DNA of 64,000 bases from DATBVX01 sp963724625. GTDB taxonomy: Bacteria; Pseudomonadota; Gammaproteobacteria; Steroidobacterales; Steroidobacteraceae. Below the pieces are notes generated by a model, which saw nothing but the letters and a program-made list of their open reading frames with translations, had not been told where the DNA came from and ran no database searches. The translations under genes were made by a program, and so were the position numbers. The stretch spans positions 186,001 through 250,000 of the forward strand of contig CAVRVO010000013.1 of assembly GCA_963724625.1 (NCBI GenBank). The letters are read 5' to 3'. The stretch's first letter is position 1. The number at the start of each line of letters is the position of its first letter. Below are positions 34,888 through 43,129 of the stretch, in pieces.

Positions 34888-35895
34888 ATGAAAGCGTCGT
34901 ACAAACGGGCAGCCTGGTCTCTGGCACTGATTACCGTACTGTTCGCCGCAACACTCGCTGCGGCGGCAGATGCCGCCGATGCGCTGCCCTCCTGGAACGA
35001 CGGACCGACCAAACAGGCGATCGTCAGCTTCGTTACCAAGGTGACGACACAGGGCTCGCCGGACTTCGTACCGGTGCCCGAGCGCATCGCGACCTTTGAT
35101 AACGACGGCACCCTGTGGTCCGAACAGCCGATGTATTTCCAGTTCTTCTTCGCAATCGACCGCGTGAAGGCATTGGCGCCTCAACACCCCGAATGGAGAA
35201 CCACGGAGCCATTCAAATCACTGCTGGCGGGCGACATGAAGACGGCCCTGGCGGGCGGCGAAAAAGGACTCCTGTCCGTCATCGCTGCAACACACGCCGG
35301 CATGACCACCGTCGAATTCGAGGCTATCGTGAAGCAGTGGGCCGAGACGGCACGGCATCCGAAGACCAAGCGCCTGTTCACCGAGATGGTCTACCAGCCG
35401 ATGCTGGAATTGCTTGCATACCTGCGTGCCAATGGTTTCAAGACCTTCATCGTGTCGGGAGGAGGCATCGAATTCATGCGCCCGTGGACCGAGCGCGTCT
35501 ACGGCATCCCGCCCGAGCAGGTTGTGGGCAGTCAGGGCGAGCTGCGTTTCGAGCTGCGCGAAGGCAAACCCGTGCTGGTCAAGGAGGCGAAAGCGGTGCT
35601 CATCGACGACGGGCCCGGAAAGCCGGTCGGCATACAGCGTCACATCGGTCGGCGACCGATCTTTGCGTTCGGCAACTCGGATGGCGATCAGCAGATGCTC
35701 GAGTGGACTGTTGCCGGTGACGGTGCGCGATTCGCAGGGCTCGTGTGGCATACGGATGCGCAGCGCGAGTGGGCCTACGATCGGCAGTCGCACATCGGCA
35801 AGCTGGACAAGGCGTTGGACGAGGCGCGGGCGAAGAGCTGGACCGTCGTGGACATGAAGAAGGACTGGAAGCGCATCTATGCTTTCGATGAGTGA
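34888..35895 (+). CDS. Exported HAD-superfamily phosphatase
   Basis: A 335-residue protein with a signal peptide (ending near LAAAADAADA) and a haloacid dehalogenase fold: motif I TFDNDGTLW, where the first Asp is changed in spacing (DNDGT), motif II TFIVSGGGIEF, and motif III-IV region AFGNSDGDQQML. These features match secreted HAD phosphatases annotated as nonspecific acid phosphatase. Substrate unknown. It is followed after 28 bp by the hydrolase gene and may be co-transcribed. Confidence 0.85.
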   Translation: MKASYKRAAWSLALITVLFAATLAAAADAADALPSWNDGPTKQAIVSFVTKVTTQGSPDFVPVPERIATFDNDGTLWSEQPMYFQFFFAIDRVKALAPQHPEWRTTEPFKSLLAGDMKTALAGGEKGLLSVIAATHAGMTTVEFEAIVKQWAETARHPKTKRLFTEMVYQPMLELLAYLRANGFKTFIVSGGGIEFMRPWTERVYGIPPEQVVGSQGELRFELREGKPVLVKEAKAVLIDDGPGKPVGIQRHIGRRPIFAFGNSDGDQQMLEWTVAGDGARFAGLVWHTDAQREWAYDRQSHIGKLDKALDEARAKSWTVVDMKKDWKRIYAFDE

Positions 35896-35923
35896 GCGGC
35901 ACGGCGCGCCCGAAACGTAGTAC

Positions 35924-37390
35924 GTGCGCGTGATCAGACATGTACTGCTCTTCATTCTCTACGCGACCATCGGCGCAGTGCTCGCTGCCGTCGCGGGATT
36001 TGTCTGGCTCGGCGTCAGCGGCAAGCCCGAACTGAAGCCGTGGCACACGGCGTCGCTGCACGAGGAATTCACCCGTGCGGACAGCGAACGGATCACGACG
36101 CTCGATGCCTATCGCAAGCTCGAGGAGCGCCTGTTCGCAGAGCTCAAGAGTGAGGTCTATCAGCGCACAGGCCCATCAGACCGGTTGCAACTCAACCGAT
36201 ATTCCGCCGGCAGTCGGGTCGATCCCACTGCTTTTCCCGAGAACTTCAACCGCACATTCGAACTCGAGACTGACGCCCCACGCGCAGGCGTGATTCTGAT
36301 CCACGGGCTGACAGACTCGCCGTACGTGTTTCGAGCCCTCGCTTCGCGCCTGCATGAGCGGGGCTGCTGGGTGGTGGCGCTGCGTCTTCCCGGACATGGC
36401 ACGGCACCATCGGCGCTCACACACATCGATTGGCGGGATTGGGCGGCTGCACTGCGGATGGCGACCACGGATCTGCGCAAGCGTCTCCCGGCTCAGACTC
36501 CTCTTTATCTCGTGGGATTTTCGACTGGTGCAGCACTCGCAGTGGAGTACTCACTCGCGCGCCTCGAGGGCGAGCAGTTGCCGGGTGCTGACGCGCTGGT
36601 CCTGCTGTCGCCCGCCATAGGTGTCGATCCCCTCGCGTGGCTTGCCGTCTGGCAAGAACGGGCGTCAATGCTCCCTGGCCTCGGGAAGTTGGCATGGCTC
36701 GACCTCATTCCCGAGTACGACCCTTACAAGTACAACTCCTTTCCGGTGAGGGCAGGCCGCGAGATCTACACGCTGACGCAGGTCATCGACGAACGCCTCA
36801 CGCGGCTTGCTGCCCATGGACCTGTGCGTGGCTTCCCGCGCACGCTGGTGTTTCAGTCGCTGGTTGATGCGACGGTGTCGCCGCCTGCCGTCGCGCGGGT
36901 CTTTCTCGGCCGCCTGGCAGGGGAAGGCCATGAGCTGGTGATCTTCGATGTGAATCGGCGCGCCGACGCGGAAGCGTTCCTGCGCCCCGGCGTGCGAAGC
37001 GCGACCGAGCAATTGCTGGCCGCGGGGGATTTGCCATTCGGAGTGACGTTGATCACGAACGAAAACGCGACAAGTTCCGAGCTGGTAGCGTTGCGCCGGC
37101 CTCTTCACGGATCCGTCGCAGCCGGCGTTCCAATCGGACTCAGCTGGCCGCCCGGCATGTTCTCGCTCTCTCACACGGCGCTGCCGATCGCACCGGACGA
37201 TCCCATCTATGGCAGCGAACGCCCTGACACGGTCAGCACGGTGTACCTGGGTAGACTCGAGCTATTGGGCGAGCAGGGCCTGTTGACGGTGCCGACCAAT
37301 GCGCTGGTGCGGTTGCGGTTCAACCCTTTCTTTGCCGACGAGGAACGGCGCATCGAGCAGTTCCTGGGAGTGTCAGGCGATGCCCGCTGA
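35924..37390 (+). CDS. Membrane-anchored alpha/beta hydrolase
   Basis: A 488-residue protein: N-terminal membrane helix (VLLFILYATIGAVLAAVAGF), then an alpha/beta hydrolase with oxyanion loop ILIHGLTDSPYVFRAL, VVALRLPGHGTAPS, and the nucleophile elbow VGFSTGAALA (Ser). The cap is in the monoacylglycerol-lipase/esterase style. Catalytic Asp and His are expected in the last third (LVDATVS region and near FSLSHTALP) but are not certain. Start at GTG 35924. Substrate unknown. Confidence 0.83.
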   Translation: MRVIRHVLLFILYATIGAVLAAVAGFVWLGVSGKPELKPWHTASLHEEFTRADSERITTLDAYRKLEERLFAELKSEVYQRTGPSDRLQLNRYSAGSRVDPTAFPENFNRTFELETDAPRAGVILIHGLTDSPYVFRALASRLHERGCWVVALRLPGHGTAPSALTHIDWRDWAAALRMATTDLRKRLPAQTPLYLVGFSTGAALAVEYSLARLEGEQLPGADALVLLSPAIGVDPLAWLAVWQERASMLPGLGKLAWLDLIPEYDPYKYNSFPVRAGREIYTLTQVIDERLTRLAAHGPVRGFPRTLVFQSLVDATVSPPAVARVFLGRLAGEGHELVIFDVNRRADAEAFLRPGVRSATEQLLAAGDLPFGVTLITNENATSSELVALRRPLHGSVAAGVPIGLSWPPGMFSLSHTALPIAPDDPIYGSERPDTVSTVYLGRLELLGEQGLLTVPTNALVRLRFNPFFADEERRIEQFLGVSGDAR

Positions 37391-37429
37391 GGCGGCGCGG
37401 GTCACAGGAATCCCACGCCGGCGTTCCCA

Positions 37430-38116
37430 TCAAGGCGTCTGCTCTCTCACCGCATCGAGTCGCTTTCTCAGGAGCCGCGCCCAATCGCTGATCAGCATGC
37501 GTGCGTCCGCAGAATTCGAGACACTGCTCGACACCTGGAGCATCCCGGTGTTGCCGCGGGCCTCGCGAGCGTCCGCAACTCGCGCGAGGATCGCGCCAGT
37601 CTCCGAGTCCCGCAATTCGGCGATGAGCGTGGCGTGGCCGGCATTCATGACGTAGGTGCGGGAACGGCCCGGCTCCATCGTGTCCGGAGCATTGGCGTAG
37701 ACGTCGATGAGCGCCGCAGATACCCGCAGTACATCCGGCGCAGCCTCGGTGACGACGGGGTAGCCATTCTTCTTTTCCAACTCTTCCTGGAACGTCTTGT
37801 TGAATAGAGTGGCCAGATCGGTGCGGATTTTTTCCCGCTCCTCGGGGCTCAACTTCATGCGTGAACCGGTCTTCTCGGGATCCCAATCTTTGCTGAAAGC
37901 CACTTGCGTGGGATCGAGCATCACACGCTTGTAGGGAGCAAGGCTGGCCCCAGGACGCACATAGGCGACATCTATGCCCTTCACTTTGGTAAGGTGAAGA
38001 CCATCTTCGGTGACTTCGGGCGGTTTCTCAGCGGATGCCGTCGTGGCACTGAGCAATGCGAGGTTCAGGAGCAGTGTTCCAATCAGAAGCATGGTTCGGC
38101 GGAGACGGAAGCTCAC
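37430..38116 (-). CDS. DUF3313 protein (copy 2)
   Basis: A 228-residue paralogue of the lipoprotein at 26946-27638: VKGIDVAYVRPGASLAPYKR, DPTQVAFSKDWDPEKTG, YPVVTEAAPDVLRVSAALID and SSVSNSADARM line up residue for residue. Unlike copy 1 it has an ordinary signal peptide (MLLIGTLLLNLALLSATTAS) with no lipobox cysteine, so it is probably soluble in the periplasm. The GTG at 38116 has a GGAG site 6 bases upstream. It is divergent from the second DUF3300 gene. Confidence 0.87.
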   Translation of the reverse strand: MSFRLRRTMLLIGTLLLNLALLSATTASAEKPPEVTEDGLHLTKVKGIDVAYVRPGASLAPYKRVMLDPTQVAFSKDWDPEKTGSRMKLSPEEREKIRTDLATLFNKTFQEELEKKNGYPVVTEAAPDVLRVSAALIDVYANAPDTMEPGRSRTYVMNAGHATLIAELRDSETGAILARVADAREARGNTGMLQVSSSVSNSADARMLISDWARLLRKRLDAVREQTP

Positions 38117-38183
38117 AAGATTCTCCAAAGCGGGGGTTCGCGAATTTGCGGAAGCGTACTGGGGGCCGACGCAGCGATGCAAC

Positions 38184-38224
38184 CCGTAATCTCGCACAGC
38201 GGGTCCGTAATCTCCACAGCGGGG
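38184..38224. repeat. Two tandem 20-bp near-identical repeats in the divergent promoter
   Basis: CCGTAATCTCGCACAGCGGG (38184-38203) recurs as CCGTAATCTCCACAGCGGGG (38205-38224), period 21 bases, i.e. two turns of the helix. Located between the divergent copy-2 DUF3313 and DUF3300 genes, it looks like a pair of operator half-sites. No such pair was found in the copy-1 promoter region. Confidence 0.6.
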
Positions 38225-38289
38225 TGTGCAGCGTTTCGCGCGTAGTCTCGGCTCCGGGCCTGAGTGAGGCAGTCATACGGCGCGCGTCG

Positions 38290-39613
38290 TTGCGATTCCT
38301 GCGGTTACTTACGCTCCTGTTGACGGCAGGGGTGTTCTCATTCCTGGCCCTGGCACAGGAAGCTCGCGCCGCCGCCCGCGAGCGCGCCGGACAAGCCGCT
38401 TTTCAAGCCCGAGGAACTCGAGCAGATCGTTGCGCCGATCGCCCTTTACCCGGACTCGCTATTGGCGCAAGTGCTGATGGCATCGACCTATCCGCTGGCG
38501 ATCGTCGAGGCAGCGCGCTGGTCGAAAGCACATCCTGACGTCAAGGGCGACGCCGTCGCCAAGGCCGTGGAGAAGGAGGACTGGGACCCCAGCGTCAAGT
38601 CGCTGGTCGCGTTTCCCGACGTCCTCACGATGATGGATGAGAAAGTCGACTGGACGCAGAAGCTCGGCGACGCATTCCTGGCGCAACAGAAAGAGGTCAT
38701 GGATGCAGTCCAACGCCTGCGCACTCGGGCGAAAGATCAGGGCAACCTCAAGAGCTCGAAGGAACAGATCGTCAAGACCGAACCGGCGCCCGCGGGCGCG
38801 CCGAATCCGACCACCATCATCATCGAGCAGGCCGACCCCGAAGTCGTCTACGTGCCGACCTACAATCCAACAGTGGTCTACGGCGCCTGGCCATACCCGG
38901 CCTATCCGCCGTATTACTACTACCCGCCGTATTACGCAGGCGGTGCATTCTTCTCCTTCAGCATGGGCGTTATCGTCGGCGGCGCCATTTGGGGCAATTG
39001 CAATTGGGGGAGCAGCGATATCGACATCGATGTCAATCGTTACAACGACTTCAACCGTAACGAGATCAACCGGCAACCGCGACGTGGCAACCGTGACCAG
39101 ATCAACGGCGGCAACCGCAACAACGGCAAGTGGGAGCACAACGCCGCCAATCGCAAGGGCGTCGAATACCGCGATTCCAAGAGCCAGCAGAAATACGGCG
39201 GTGCAAGCAGCCGCGAAGCGGTCCAGTCGCGCGAGGCGTATCGCGGTCGCGCGGAGCAGGGGCGTCAGCAGATCGCACGCGAAGGGACGGCCAATCAACG
39301 TGACCTGGCCGGTAATCGCCTCGATACCAGTAGTCGCGACGCCAGCGGCAACCGCGATCTTGGCGGCCAGTCGCGTGACTCCGGCGGTCAATCGCGTGAC
39401 CGAGGCGGTCAGACACGTGACTCCGGCGGTCGGTCGGGTGATTTCGGCGGCGGCAGCCAGAGTCGCGACCTGGGTTCTTCGAATCGGTCACGCTCACCGG
39501 ATGCCTTCGGTGGTGTCGGCAGCGGCTCGAGTACACGAGCGTCAAGCAGCCGGGGTGCGTCAAGCCGCGGCTCGAGCGGCATGTCGCGCGGCGGCGGCGG
39601 GCGTCGTCGCTAA
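38290..39613 (+). CDS. DUF3300 secreted protein (copy 2), N-terminal frameshift
   Basis: Paralogue of 28591-29847. The signal peptide (LRLLTLLLTAGVFSFLALAQ) is in one frame up to about 38365, after which the domain KPLFKPEELEQIVAPIALYP and MASTYPLAIVEAARWSKAHP continues in the next frame to 39613. The break is in the GC repeat CGCGCCGCCGCCCGCG. The C-terminal half shows PEVVYVPTYNPTVVYGAW, FFSFSMGVIVGGAIWGNCNW and GGQSRD repeats and ends MSRGGGGRRR. The start is unclear: TTG 38290 is the first in-frame option ahead of the hydrophobic core, and a GTG near 38223 is another. Confidence 0.78.
39362..39445 (+). repeat. Four tandem 21-bp units in the DUF3300 tail (copy 2)
   Basis: Units begin at 39362, 39383, 39404 and 39425 and encode GGQSRDS, GGQSRDR, GGQTRDS and GGRSGDF. 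The first three are nearly identical in DNA, so unit number could change by slippage. Confidence 0.8.
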
Positions 39614-39630
39614 GCAACGGAGGGACCGCC

Positions 39631-40552
39631 ATGCGCCGGCTTGCAGTTCGAATTCTCCTCCTGGCGATCATTACGTCTGAGCGCATGCAGCCGATCGCAT
39701 GTCCAACAGAAGGATTTCGCGTCCGCAGATCAGGCCATCCAGGCGCTGGTGAGCGCCGTGAAATCCGGTGATACACAGACGATGCTCGAAGTGCTGGGAG
39801 GCGATGCCAAGCCACTGATCGAGTCCGGTGACCCGGTGCAGGATGGCAATGCACGCGCGCTCTTCGTGCGCGAGTACGAGTCGCTCAACTCGCTCCTGAG
39901 CACGCCGGATGGTCTGACGATCCTTCAGGTGGGGTCCGACAACTGGCCGTTTCCATTTCCGCTGGTACAAGAGGGCGAGCGCTGGCGCTTCGACAGTTCG
40001 GCGGGCGTGGAAGAGATCATCAATCGCCGGGTGGGCCGCAACGAGCTGTCGACCATCCAGGCGTGCCTTGCTTATGTGGATGCGGAGCGCGAGTACTACC
40101 TGCGCAACCCCGAGAATGATCCTCTGTTCCACTACGCGCGCCGGCTGCTGAGCACGGAGGGGCACAAGGATGGGCTCTATTGGCCGGTCGCCGAGGGCGA
40201 AGAGCCGAGTCCCCTGGGCGAGGAATTTGCTCACGCGCGCGCTGAAGGGTACTTCAAGGACGAAGCGCCCAAATCCACACCGTTTCATGGCTACGTGTAT
40301 CGCGCGCTCGAAGCGCAAGGCCCGCACGCGGTGGGCGGCGCGTACCAGTACGTGGCGCACGACAAGATGATCGGTGGCTTCGCGCTCGTGGCTTATCCGG
40401 CGCAATACGGCACGAGCGGTGTGATGACGTTCATCGTGAATCACCAGGGAGTCGTGTTTTCCAAGGATCTCGGGCCGGACACTCAGCGAATCGCGGGTGA
40501 GATGAAGGCCTTCGATCCCGACGACACCTGGAAGCGCGAAGCATCTACCTAG
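39631..40552 (+). CDS. DUF2950 lipoprotein (copy 2), frameshift in the signal peptide
   Basis: Paralogue of 29866-30798. From the ATG at 39631 (ribosome site GGAGGGA) the frame reads MRRLAVRILLLAIIT, then shifts near 39670 to LRLSACSRSHVQQKDFAS, which restores the lipobox LSAC and continues as the full DUF2950 domain (SGDPVQDGNARALFV, VGSDNWPFPFPLVQEGERWR, YPAQYGTSGVMTFIVNHQGV). Without the shift the protein could start only at 39641 and would lack a good signal. 18 bp after the DUF3300 gene, the same spacing as in copy 1. Confidence 0.82.
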
Positions 40553-40792
40553 TCATTGGGGGCGGGCGGCGCCTGCATCGCTTCAAGCACGGAATCATCG
40601 ATCTCTGATTCAGCTTTGGCGCTGTCGCATGGCGCCGTATAGGCCTTAAGGACAATTGCTGCGGGAGCACCTGCGGTCTATACATGGCCGAGCAGGGAAC
40701 TCTTCGAGTAGTCCCGAGACTGACACCTGCCTGACCATTTCTCTGGCTCGATTTAGACAAGGACTTGGATTCCCAGTCCTGAGGGAGACGCC

Positions 40793-43111
40793 ATGATGCA
40801 AAGTACTGGGTCCCGGCCGCTCACCCGCCGAGTCCTTGTTGTCGACGACTCTCTTGCTGAAACCGCCAGCGCCGCCGGGCGGAGCGTCCGGGGTTTGGCG
40901 ACTGAACTTCGAGCCCGAAACATCGAGGTCGTTGAAGCCTTGTCGTGCGAGGACGGTCTGGCCACGGTCGTCTCCGACTCCGGTATCCACTGCATCCTGC
41001 TCAATTGGACCCAGGGGGAGAACGACAGCAAGGTTCACGAGCAGGCAACCGAGCTCTTGCGCGCGGTGAGAGCCCGTAACGCCAAGGTTCCCATCTTCCT
41101 CCTGGCCAGTCGCAAACTTGCGGGCACCGTCAATGTCGAGGTTGCCACCCTGGCGGATGAGTTCGTGTGGATCTTCGACGACACCGCGTCCTTCGTCAGC
41201 GGCCGCATCGAGGGTGCCATCGAGCGCTACGTGGAGGCGCTGCTGCCGCCTTATGCGGCCGCATTGGCGCGCTATAACCGCGAACGCGAATACTCCTGGG
41301 CGGCACCCGGCCACCAGGGCGGTGTCGCATTCCTCAAGTCGCCGGTGGGTCGCGCGTTCTTCGACTTCTTCGGCGAGAACCTGTTTCGCACCGACATGGG
41401 CATCGAGCGTGGCGCGCTGGGGTCGGTGCTGGGCCACAGCGGCCCGGTCGGTGAGAGTGAGCGCAACATTGCCCGCATCTTCGGTGCCGACCGTTCGTAC
41501 TCGGTATTGAACGGCACCTCCGCGTCCAACCGCGCGATCATGTCGGCTTGCGTAGGCGACAACGAAATCGCGCTCTGCGATCGCAACTGTCACAAATCCA
41601 TTGAACAGGGTCTCGCGATCACGGGCGGCATTCCGGTATTCCTGAGTCCGACCCGCAACCGCTACGGCATCATCGGACCGATCCCGCCGGAGCGGCTCGA
41701 CCCCGAGGCGATCGCGAAGTGCATCGCGGACAATCCGCTCGCCAAGTCCGCCGCCCAAAAGCGGCCTGTGTACTCGGTGCTGACCAACTGTACTTACGAC
41801 GGCATGTGTTACAACGCGACGGAGGTCGAGACGCGGCTGGCGAAGAGTGTCGATCGCGTCCATTTCGATGAGGCGTGGTACGGCTACGCGCGTTTCAACC
41901 CGATGTATCGCGATCGCTACGCCATGCGTGGCGATCCCGCGACCCATCCGAAAGACGGACCGACAGTTTTTGCAACCCATTCGACCCATAAGCTGCTCGC
42001 TGCGCTGTCGCAGACCTCATACATTCACATCCGGGACGGACGCAGCGCGATCGATCACGGTCGCTTCAACGAGGCGTACTGCTCGCAGGCGAGCACCTCG
42101 CCGCTCTATGCCCTGGTCGCATCGAATGATGTCGCTGCCGCGATGATGGATGGTCCCGGCGGGAAGACACTTACGCAGGAAAGCATCGACGAAGCGGTAG
42201 CGTGCCGGCTCGCCGTCGCACGTGCCCGGCAGGAATTTCTGAAGAAGAAGGAGTGGTTCTTCGCGCCGTGGAATGCCGAGGAAGTGCGCGATCCGGTCAG
42301 CAACAAGAAAGTGCCATTTCACCAGGCGCCTGAAGAGTTGCTTACGACAGACGCGAACTGCTGGATCCTGCACCCTGGCGAAAGTTGGCATGGGTTCGAA
42401 GGGCTGCCGGACGGCTATTGCATGCTCGATCCGATCAAGTTCGGCATCGTCTGCCCGGGCATGAAGACAGACGGTCAACTCGACTCGTCAGGTATTCCGG
42501 CTGACATCGTGACCGCGTATCTCGGTCGGCACGGTATCGTGCCCTCGCGCACCACTGATCACATGGTGCTGTTCCTGTTCTCGATCGGTGTGACGAAGGG
42601 CAAGTGGGGCACGCTCCTCAACACGTTGCTCGATTTCAAGGTCGATTACGATCGCAACGCGCCGCTCGAGGAAGTACTGCCGTCGATTGCCGCCAAGTCA
42701 CCCGCCCGTTATGCGGGCAAGGGCCTGAAAGATCTTGGCGACGAGATGTGGCAACAATTGCGTAAGAGCAAACAAGGGCATTGGCAGGCGCAGGCGTATG
42801 CCACGCTGCCGAAGCCGGAGATGACGCCGCGCCGCGCATTCCAACGGTTGATGGCGGGGGACGCGGAGAAGGTCCCACTCAGTGAGATCGCCAATCGTGT
42901 GGTGGCCGTCGGCGTGATTCCGTATCCGCCCGGTATCCCGATCGTCATGCCCGGCGAGAGCATCGGCGCTGCTGACGGACCGTGGCTCACGTACCTGCGC
43001 ACCCTGCAGGAGTACGGTCATCTGTTCCCGGGGTTCGCGAAGGAAGTAGAAGGCACCGAGGAGATGGAAGACGGGTACCACATCTACTGCGTGAAAGGAG
43101 CGTCCAAGTAG
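40793..43111 (+). CDS. Biodegradative arginine/lysine decarboxylase, AdiA-like (first)
   Basis: A 772-residue fold-type I PLP decarboxylase of the Orn/Arg/Lys group. The N-terminal wing is a receiver-like domain (VLVVDDSLAETAS). The core has AAPGHQGGVAFLKSPVGR, DMGIERGALGSVLGHSGPVG, DRNCHKSIEQG, HFDEAWYGYARFNP and the PLP lysine in ATHSTHKLLAALSQTS; the C-terminal domain has IPYPPGIPIVMPGES. These read closer to E. coli AdiA (756 residues) than to CadA. It decarboxylates arginine (or lysine), consuming a cytoplasmic proton. First gene of the co-directional island; the GAGGGAG site precedes the ATG; the ornithine decarboxylase follows 18 bp later. Confidence 0.9.
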   Translation: MMQSTGSRPLTRRVLVVDDSLAETASAAGRSVRGLATELRARNIEVVEALSCEDGLATVVSDSGIHCILLNWTQGENDSKVHEQATELLRAVRARNAKVPIFLLASRKLAGTVNVEVATLADEFVWIFDDTASFVSGRIEGAIERYVEALLPPYAAALARYNREREYSWAAPGHQGGVAFLKSPVGRAFFDFFGENLFRTDMGIERGALGSVLGHSGPVGESERNIARIFGADRSYSVLNGTSASNRAIMSACVGDNEIALCDRNCHKSIEQGLAITGGIPVFLSPTRNRYGIIGPIPPERLDPEAIAKCIADNPLAKSAAQKRPVYSVLTNCTYDGMCYNATEVETRLAKSVDRVHFDEAWYGYARFNPMYRDRYAMRGDPATHPKDGPTVFATHSTHKLLAALSQTSYIHIRDGRSAIDHGRFNEAYCSQASTSPLYALVASNDVAAAMMDGPGGKTLTQESIDEAVACRLAVARARQEFLKKKEWFFAPWNAEEVRDPVSNKKVPFHQAPEELLTTDANCWILHPGESWHGFEGLPDGYCMLDPIKFGIVCPGMKTDGQLDSSGIPADIVTAYLGRHGIVPSRTTDHMVLFLFSIGVTKGKWGTLLNTLLDFKVDYDRNAPLEEVLPSIAAKSPARYAGKGLKDLGDEMWQQLRKSKQGHWQAQAYATLPKPEMTPRRAFQRLMAGDAEKVPLSEIANRVVAVGVIPYPPGIPIVMPGESIGAADGPWLTYLRTLQEYGHLFPGFAKEVEGTEEMEDGYHIYCVKGASK

Positions 43112-43129
43112 GACGATGGGAAGGGAGTC

